In this document: positions 1 through 6,240 of the stretch, one piece after another
How the letters are laid out: the number at the start of each line of letters is the position of its first letter
Numbering within the stretch: position 1 is the first letter of the stretch
Translations under genes and position numbers: made by a program
Notes under the pieces: generated by a model
The model's database searches: none
What the model was told of the DNA's origin: nothing
The model's input: only the letters and a program-made list of their open reading frames with translations
Source of the DNA: Acanthaster planci
Lineage: Eukaryota > Echinodermata > Asteroidea > Valvatida > Acanthasteridae
NCBI RefSeq assembly: GCF_001949145.1
Contig: NW_019091372.1
Coordinates: 1,377,635 to 1,390,686, forward strand
Direction of reading: 5' to 3'
DNA length: 13,052 bases

Positions 1-86
1 GAGAGACGGAGAGAGATGGGTGGGGAGAGACGGAGAGAGATGGGTGGGGAGAGACGGGGAGAGATGGGTGGGGAGAGACGGAGAGG
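1..86. repeat. 24-bp GA/TGGG-rich minisatellite, about 3.5 copies
   Basis: Unit GAGACGGAGAGAGATGGG plus TGGGGA (24 bp) repeats at 3-26, 27-50, 51-74 (one G/A change) and partially at 75-86. The array runs off the left edge, so its true length is unknown. It lies in the last visible intron of RPS10. Confidence 0.9.
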
Positions 87-451
87 AAAACAGATCCCAA
101 TGGTCATGACAAAATGAAGAGTAAAACGTACAGCTGAAATGGAGATACAAGTGCCTCTACACCCACAAGAACTGACAGGCTCATGAGGGACTCCACTTCA
201 GTCGTAACTGACCTTGTTAACAAGACCGCCACATTGAATTGAAAGTGATCTTTTTTTAACTCTGGGGGACCATGAACAAAAATGCAAGCAATGCAAAAAA
301 TCCATTACACGTTAATTTCACTTACAATGATGAGTAATTTGAAATTTGCGATTTAACTGTATCTCAATGTTTTAAGCAACATTTGAACAAACATGACAGT
401 GAGGCATGAAATCCAAAATGGTCGGGCACCACCAAGTGGGATTCCACTTAC
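87..451 (-). other. Partial last intron of RPS10, nothing further seen
   Basis: The donor GTAAGT is at 451-446 on the minus strand. The rest is AT-rich, with no candidate for the Gly/Arg-rich terminal exon, no RNA gene and no clear repeat. Confidence 0.7.
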
Positions 452-516
452 AAACTCAAAGGCTGGTGATGCTCCAGCACCAACATCGCCCTTCTTGTCC
501 GGCCCACCAGCTCCGG
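452..516 (-). CDS. RPS10: RPS10 penultimate coding exon (GADKK tail)
   Basis: The acceptor CCTCTTTCAG precedes base 516 and the donor GTAAGT follows base 452. The 65-base exon completes a split Pro codon and encodes [21 protein letters not shown], aligning with the PPGADKKAEAGAG...EF segment of animal eS10. It exits in phase 0 toward a final exon that must lie left of the window. Confidence 0.92.
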
Positions 517-3500
517 CTGAAAGAGGAACGAAAAATGACGAGACAAATGAAATGCTATGAACAAGAGCCTGACGACCCAATAGTTTGCTGAGGAGAATTC
601 CGTGCTGAAGCCGAGTCGTGAAACTTTGGGTCCGTATGATGGCAGCGGCATCCTTGTTTACTCGTTAGGAAATTGCTGCTGTACCTTGGCGCTCTTGGGG
701 CCGGGGGGAATGGGTGGCAGATTACCCATTGTACCACAGGGGTATGGCAGGCTGCCGCATTAAACAGAGTATATTTTTCGGAGCAAGCAGAGAAGCGCCT
801 AAAGGAGTCTGGTAGAGCAAGGGACGGATCAGAACATCTCTACTTACGAGGTCCACGACGGTAGGCCTCACGCTGGGCATCGCCACCAGAGGGACCTCTT
901 GGTGGCATCTCTGAAACCAACCAGAGGCAGAAAACAGTTCATGATACACAGTTTTCACAATCAAAAATCCAGACTGAGTTCTGGACTGAGATCTTGATTA
1001 CAGACAAGCTACAGTGGAACGCCGCTATACCGAAGACCGCTATACCGAACATTCGGCTGTACCGAACATTCGGCAGTACCGCACATCGTCCTTGGCTCCC
1101 AATAATTTGTGCACAGAACCTACCGAACACTATTCAGCTGCCGTTTGTAATTCCCGAACGTCAACATGATAAAACAGTCGGTGTTTTTTTACGTTGGAAA
1201 GTGACGGGTGGCCATTATTTCTCCAAGGATTAGAAGGAAAAGCCACTAGTTGTCAACGGTATTGAATAGACACTGGTTTTGCGACTCAACATGATCGGGT
1301 GCAGAAGAAATCCGCACATACGCGCACGGTGGCACTGCACTCGGAATAGTCTAAAGAGGGCGCCACTGATACACAAATCAACCAAGATTTGCCACAGCAA
1401 GCATCAGAGGTCGATCCTAAGTGGTAGTTTCACAACTTTTAGGATAAACTCAATATCAATTTTTTGACTCAAGTTTAAATAAAAAACAAAAATAATTAAC
1501 AGATACATTTCAAGAAACCTTAAACTTGAATGCAACAGCAAAACATCACAGAGAGCCAAGGTATCACAACAGGGTGCACTTCGGTTAAACAAGAGAGGGC
1601 GCTATTCAACATGGCAACAAAACATTCAGCAGTTAAATTCGCTATACCGAACGACCGCTGTACCAAACATTTGGCGTGGACCCCGTTTTGTTCGTTATAG
1701 CGCCATTCCACTGTACTTCCTGTTTCCACTTCACGACTCATTTCAGCACTTAACCACATTTTTCCACAAAAAAAAGGGTCAGCAAATGAAATATTCTTCG
1801 TTCTTAACCACTTCCTGCCAGGGAACCCAGTTTCGGGCACTGTGTGTTTATACGTGTGGCCAGGGTCTCCAAAATCGGACAAAGAGAACTGGGCCTTGTA
1901 ACAAAAGACCGTTCTCGGAACAAAAGACCAGGCTGCTGGGCATTACCGACATTTTTTCACTCTCAATAGTGGAGAAAATCCAGTCTTGTTTTGAAACAGT
2001 ATACATGGTATAGCACGGTTTGGGGAATTTAGGGCGAGCAAATTACCACCGGGGACAAAAGCACTCCTCTCAGCACCGCTGCACGCTAATCTGGCCGCTA
2101 CTGAAAAGAGGTCAGCAGCACACTGTGCCAGGTTCGTGAACAAAAGAAAGTTACATAACACCGCACAATCTGGACTCTTTTTACAAGGTTGCAGGCCTGG
2201 CTTAAATACTCAGGCGTCAATACATTTTGTCTGTCAGACTAGAGTGGCCATCAGACAGTAATTCATATGGGTGTAAACATCCATTAATTGAAATGATGAA
2301 TTTTTGAAGAATTTTGAAAACTGAAAGTCTTGAAAAGTCCCAATTATGTGCACTGCATTTTTCAAACCTCCCGGCAGCAAGTGGTTAATGGCACTGGGAC
2401 ATCAACCCTGCCTGTTAAACAAAAGCTCAGCTCTCTGGTCCTTGGTACTCGATTGTAACAAAAAAATCAACCCCCCCCCCATCCCAGCATGTCATTATTG
2501 GCCTTTCAAAGTACTAATCTCAATATCTTTTTGATGCCTTCTGCATTTTAAACATTTGGAACTGTCGGCAATAACAAGAAGATCAAATGTTCAAACAGGA
2601 CGCCAAATCTCTACATTTGGACACTCCCACGACAATCATGGCATGATACTACAAAATCAACTAATGTATGTGAATAAAAATTAGAAATGTGTAATTGGAC
2701 TTCTATGAATGAACTATTTGGTTTACCACTTTGGAATAGGTGGCTGATGTAACTATTTTAGCATCTGACACAAGCACTCCAATTTGCCTGCAACAGAACT
2801 CAAGATCTCAATTCTGCCTTTTTTGAAATTTTCAGGGCGTTGAGTTGGCTACAGATAGAACATTTCGTTCAGGGATCAAGGCCCTGGCTGGGGAATTTCT
2901 CCTACCCTTGGTGGGCCGTGGTCTGGCAGCCTCCGGCCTGGGCTGTCTCTTCAGCGTGGCGGGGACAATCTCGGGAGGCAGGTGGAGGTATTCCCTCAAG
3001 TACTGGATGCCCTCGTTGGTCAGGTACCAGTAGTAGTGCCGCCAGGCAAACTGTTCCTTCACGTAGTCTCGCGATTTCAGAGACTGCCGTGGTCAAAACC
3101 AAAAAACCATTTGTGGCTTTTGCCAAATTTAATGGTCTACTGGTCATAACTTCAGCATTTTTTGTAGAAAGATCAGGAACATTGAAGGTTAAAACAGGCA
3201 GGGTCCTGTTTGTCTTTACAAAATTAATTAAAACCGATCAAACTGAGTCCACATCCTTGCTAAGTGGACACTCATTGCCAATCAAATTTACTGAGGGGTC
3301 TATCCCCCTACATATTCATATTCATGAGTCTCAAACTACAAGTTCCCCCTTCGAGGTCAGCTTTTGCAAAGCGCAGTCCGATTGGCACAAAGTTTGTCAA
3401 ACAATTCATATTTGGTAACGTTCACTGATCAATAATTGCATGAGGTCAAACAGAAACAATGCAGACTCTGTTCACCTGGGTGTGTTACAACAACATTCTT

Positions 3501-4006
3501 TATTATATCTCCCACGTAGAATTCTGTTCTTGACAAAGTTGTCCTATCGGTCAAAATCAGTCAAATGACCCCTACGTGTCTATAAATTGTGGCAAAAGTG
3601 CTGACTGTAGTGATTGTTACAGCAAGAGGAAAGTTGACACAACCTGGATTGTAAGGATGAGATTGCATGACGGCAGTTTGATAGTGTAACCATGCCACTT
3701 ATGTCAGTTCTGGATAATCAACTGGCTGTGGCTTGATATAGCACACGCATCTATGAGAAAAAGGCTGCAGCTGCCATCAAGCGCCCTCCATAGGCGCATG
3801 TGTTAATCTAAGCCGCAGCCCCTACTTTCAGACGTGGCTGCTGCTGGGGAGGCAAGTGACTGACCTTCATGGCCATGATGACCTGCAGGTTGGGCACGTC
3901 CAGATCTGGGTGCTTGGGCAGATACCAGTCTTTCTTGGCCACCAGGACCCCCTCTTTGAAGAGGTTCTCATAGATGGCAACGCGGTTTCTCTTGGGCATC
4001 AACATC
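452..4006 (-). CDS. RPS10: 40S ribosomal protein S10 (eS10), four coding exons, 3' end outside window
   Basis: Structural protein of the small cytosolic ribosomal subunit, located in the 40S head near the mRNA entry side. Exons on the minus strand are 4006-3865, 3083-2906, 910-848 and 516-452. Junction phases are 0, 1, 1 and 0, and every intron has GT/AG ends. The joined product is about 149 residues so far, against about 165 for the usual animal protein. It starts [13 protein letters not shown], then carries the winged-helix core ([39 protein letters not shown] at roughly residues 48-95), a Pro/Arg-rich linker (RPRPTK), the REAYRRGP stretch and the GADKK-like tail ending FEF. The Gly/Arg-rich last exon is missing, because no GFGRGRG-type coding occurs between 1 and 451. 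The start is the first Met, directly after a CAG acceptor, as in many ribosomal protein genes with a non-coding exon 1. I see no frameshift or stop, so this is a functional gene and not a retrocopy. Confidence 0.95.
848..910 (-). CDS. RPS10: RPS10 coding mini-exon (REAYRRGP)
   Basis: A 63-base exon too short to stand out as an open frame. Upstream on the minus strand is a strong acceptor (CTCTGGTTGGTTTCAG). Downstream is a consensus donor (GTAAGTA). Read with the two bases that complete the split codon, it gives [20 protein letters not shown], matching the RGEADRDTYRRS-type linker of animal eS10. Entry and exit are both phase 1, so skipping it would preserve the frame. Confidence 0.9.
1012..1713. 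mobile_element. Non-autonomous pogo/Tc1-mariner-type element (MITE), 702 bp
   Basis: The ends are inverted: left CAGTGGAACGCCGCTATACC and the reverse complement of the right CAGTGGAATGGCGCTATAAC. They match at 20 of 23 positions up to CCGAA/ACGAA. Both are flanked directly by TA (1010-1011 and 1714-1715), the target duplication of this superfamily, and CAGT at the tip is usual for pogo/Tigger elements. There is no transposase-sized reading frame inside, so the element would depend on an enzyme encoded elsewhere. A 35-bp subterminal sequence (1023-1057) recurs in direct orientation near the right end (1640-1675). Family assignment rests on tip sequence and TA only. Confidence 0.75.
1045..1073. 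repeat. Paired subterminal palindromes CCGAACATTCGG
   Basis: The 12-mer CCGAACATTCGG occurs at 1045-1056 and 1062-1073, spaced 17 bp apart. It is a near-perfect palindrome (CCGAA/TTCGG around CA). A related CCAAACATTTGG lies at 1663-1674 near the other end of the element. Repeated subterminal sites like these are often transposase-binding sites; that role is inferred. Confidence 0.7.
1808..2384. mobile_element. Candidate non-autonomous piggyBac-type element, 577 bp
   Basis: The left end TTAA + CCACTTCCTGCCAGGGA mirrors the right end, which in reverse complement reads TTAA + CCACTTGCTGCCGGGA. Eleven of the first 12 bases match, followed by GGGA after a one-base gap. TTAA at 1804-1807 and 2385-2388 is the target site of piggyBac elements, whose tips typically begin CC. 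There is no transposase frame inside. The short inverted repeat could arise by chance, but the combination with TTAA on both sides makes an element more likely. Confidence 0.6.
2906..3083 (-). CDS. RPS10: RPS10 coding exon, winged-helix core
   Basis: Begins [16 protein letters not shown] after a CAG acceptor (3084-3086), whose pyrimidine tract is weak. It continues through [22 protein letters not shown] and ends RPRPTK plus one base (phase 1) before the donor GTAGGA. This is the most strongly conserved part of the protein and makes the identification secure. Confidence 0.96.
3084..3864 (-). other. RPS10 intron 2, no recognisable content
   Basis: Lies between the start-codon exon and the core exon. 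I see only short AT-rich runs and a small imperfect repeat (CATATTCATATTCATGAG near 3310). Open frames here lack any family resemblance. Confidence 0.65.
3865..4006 (-). CDS. RPS10: RPS10 coding exon with start codon
   Basis: Encodes residues 1-47, from MLMPKRNR to QVIMAMK. The acceptor is TGTCAG before a single G and ATG. The donor is AAG followed by GTCAGT, ending in phase 0. The sequence [17 protein letters not shown] closely follows the conserved eS10 N-terminus. Confidence 0.95.
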
Positions 4007-4974
4007 CTGACACAAAACGACCCCAGAACTGGTGATTAGCTAATCAGAATAAAAGTTTTTAGATTTGCATCCACTGCCTACCCATTCCAAAACTCTCCAC
4101 TGAAATATTACCCAATTTACAATTATTATTTTTTAAACACAAGAAGGCCACAAATATTACTGTCATGGCTTAATTGACTTTCTCCTTTCTTAAGGCTAGT
4201 TATAATTAATTCTTAGGTTTTCATCACTTTACTATAAAGAAATTCACTGAAGCGGGAAATTCGTCTCACATTGTCTTATAAATCATACTTTGTCACATTC
4301 AAAATAAATTGGAATATTGAACTTCGAATAGGTTAGATGAGACCAAAACTTAAACATGCTAAATGAAAAAAAAACCCAAATATAAACATTACGAAACAGT
4401 ATGTAGAGGTCAGTAGTTTAATTATGTCGAGTCATGTTTATTGTACGTTCAATACAATGCCGTAAGAAGTTAAATATTGTTTCTCCCACAAGGGTTGAAA
4501 AGAATGATGGTGGCCGTAGCCTAAATAGGCCCAAATGATAGTCATGATGGTAGGCAGATGTACCGATGCCCATAATGGACTGACTACCCATAACAAGCCA
4601 TGATATAAATCAATGTTTCGTGACCTAAAAAGTAACGACAAAACAAATACCACAGACCTCCCTCCTCTCCTTGTTCGGTAGCACTTGTTCAATATTTATA
4701 ACGTCTATACACGAGTTTATCATGTACAAGAAAGGCCGATGCATTCGGCATGTTTAGAGATCAGTGACTGATCGATCATGATGAACACAAATTAAATTCC
4801 GGTATTAATCTGCAGTCGGAGAAAATTAATTTTAACCAACTTCCGCCACTTCAAGTAACGAAAAATTCCATCCTGAATTTTTATAATTAAATAAATGTTA
4901 CACTGTCCCATTCAATCGTTTTAATAAATAAAGGATTTCGTTGATTTTAGGAGATATTTTCCTCATTCCCTTAC
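4007..4974 (-). other. RPS10 intron 1 (inferred), no recognisable content
   Basis: AT-rich sequence between the inferred leader exon and the start-codon exon. The acceptor TTTTGTGTCAG is clear; the donor depends on the inferred first exon. No repeat or RNA gene is evident. Confidence 0.45.
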
Positions 4975-5010
4975 TCTGATTTAGCGGGCCGATCACCGTC
5001 AGTGCAAAAG
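4975..5010 (-). other. RPS10: Probable non-coding first exon (5' UTR, TOP-like) of RPS10
   Basis: The ATG of RPS10 lies one base after a CAG acceptor (4007-4009), so an upstream 5' UTR exon is needed. The best candidate I see begins with a pyrimidine tract (CTTTTGC) at 5010 on the minus strand, runs 36 bases, and ends AATCAGA before the donor GTAAGG at 4974-4969. A short leader starting C plus pyrimidines is the hallmark of translationally regulated ribosomal protein mRNAs (TOP mRNAs). The transcription start is inferred; other donors further right are possible. Confidence 0.45.
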
Positions 5011-5160
5011 ACCGACTATTAGGCAAGCTGGTAATCTTCTCCACCTGTACCCTATACCTATGTCGTTATAAATTTGCATGTGAACCAGCGAGGTTCACTG
5101 AAAATTTGAAGTGAGCCCTCAAGTGTTGTTACGTGTTTAGTTTAACAATTTTAGCTTCCA

Positions 5161-5172
5161 ACCCCCCCCCCT
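5161..5172. repeat. Poly-C tract
   Basis: A run of C (about ten in a row) in an AT-rich spacer, like the ten-C run at 2471-2480. It is probably a slippage-prone simple repeat. Confidence 0.7.
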
Positions 5173-5339
5173 TTGTAAAAATGATGTAATTTAAAAGAAT
5201 GGAAGAATTATATATTTTATATTTCAATTCTTTTAATGTTTTTAAAATAACCAAATAATTCATGTTTCCTGGAGTAATTGGTATTGTGGAGGGAGATACA
5301 GTACATTGAATTCGGAGAGAAAATTTTGTGAAAAAAATC

Positions 5340-5600
5340 ACTTTCACATTCAAACTCGTATTTCACAAGGTGTGAAAAGTCCTGAAAATCTTTTGGGAAA
5401 ATAATTATGTGGAAATCTTTTCCCATTTGTGAATTTTTTTCCCACTTGAGAAAAAAAGCTGAAATTGTTTTCCCACTTGTAAAATGAGCTGCGAATTTCT
5501 TTTTTCACAGAGGGGAAGAAAGTGTGAAAGACTTTCCCACCGAGGGGAGAATTTTTTCAAAATTTTGAAATGAATATTCGTTTCCCGGATGGGAAAAAGT
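5340..5600. repeat. Irregular TTTCCCAC / TTCACA degenerate repeat
   Basis: Variants of TTTTCCCACTTGTGAA recur near 5418, 5435, 5468, 5501 (TTTTCACAGAGGGG), 5533 (TTTCCCACCGAGGGG) and 5581 (TTTCCCGGATGGG). The complementary GTGAAA or GGGAAA words lie between them. Spacing is irregular, about 20 to 48 bases. It looks like a decayed minisatellite or a set of foldback units in the spacer between the divergent genes. Small frames across it are not genes. Confidence 0.6.
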
Positions 5601-5940
5601 ATGAAAAATTTCCTCTTTTTGAGGTATATCGTATATGAGCAAAATATTGCGTGCAGTGTAAACATTTAAAGCTTCAAGTGGACACCCAATTAATATAGTA
5701 GCCTCGGGTCGATCAGAACATGGAGCATTTCCTACCTCCATGATCAGAACATAAAGGTAGATACGATCAAGTTGAAAAATAAAGACACAAAAACACAAAC
5801 TGCCTAAACAAACATGCTAGAACTTCTAACAAACATAGATCATAAACCAAACCACGGAACTAATCGTCAATACTGAAGAACATGTACTGTACTGACATGG
5901 GACATTTTCTGGTGCTCGTACAAGTTTCTCGGAAAGCTTT

Positions 5941-6222
5941 TACGTCACTATATTTAAATGAGTTAAAAATTCCAAAGAGCATTTACTTAGGTGACGTCAT
6001 CGAGGAAGTCACGTGACTACCGTTTTTGTCAACAAAATCACGTGCTCAGCATATGACGCACAACAATACACCGCCAGGCGCCCACTGAACCAGAACTGAA
6101 CAGCTTCGCTGGCGCTCAGTATTAAATACGCACAATTCGATTCTTATTCGAAGGCCAGTTTTCTAACATTTATCACGGTGTTATTCATATTTAAACCTTT
6201 AATTCAACATACCTGTATCAAG
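5941..6222 (+). promoter_or_regulatory. Promoter and 5' UTR of TMEM86 copy 1, with CRE and CLEAR-type E-box
   Basis: Upstream of the start codon lie TGACGTCA (5992-5999, full CRE palindrome), GTCACGTGAC (6008-6017, a perfect palindromic E-box identical to the CLEAR consensus bound by TFEB/MiT factors, also fitting USF) and TCACGTG (6038-6044). There is also TGACGCA (6054-6060), a CRE half-site TACGTCA (5941-5947) and a TATA-like TATTAAATA (6120-6128). Transcription would then start near 6150, leaving a leader of about 70 bases. Sites are read directly; factor binding is inferred. Confidence 0.6.
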
Positions 6223-6240
6223 ATGGGCATCATTAAGATA
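6223..6240 (+). CDS. TMEM86 copy 1, coding exon 1 (MGIIKI)
   Basis: Eighteen coding bases followed immediately by a consensus donor GTAAGT. This is the only good start I see upstream of exon 2, whose first in-frame codons contain no Met. A tiny first coding exon ending near a Lys just before the first membrane helix matches the vertebrate TMEM86A layout as I recall it. Confidence 0.8.

Larger units (their letters stand above)
911..2905 (-). other. RPS10 intron 3, host of two transposon-like elements
   Basis: A nearly 2-kb intron between the core exon (donor GTAGGA at 2905-2900) and the 63-base mini-exon (acceptor CAG at 913-911). It contains the TA-flanked element at 1012-1713 and the TTAA-flanked element at 1808-2384. 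It also has a run of ten C at 2471-2480. No box C/D or H/ACA snoRNA could be recognised by eye. Confidence 0.75.

Noticed and set aside
1520-1882. 120-residue minus-strand frame spanning the right end of the TA element
   Set aside because: It crosses the transposon boundary and has no similarity to a transposase or other family.
2293-2330. ATGATGA and ACTGA words resembling snoRNA boxes C and D
   Set aside because: They are too close together, lie on the strand opposite to RPS10, and lack a terminal stem.
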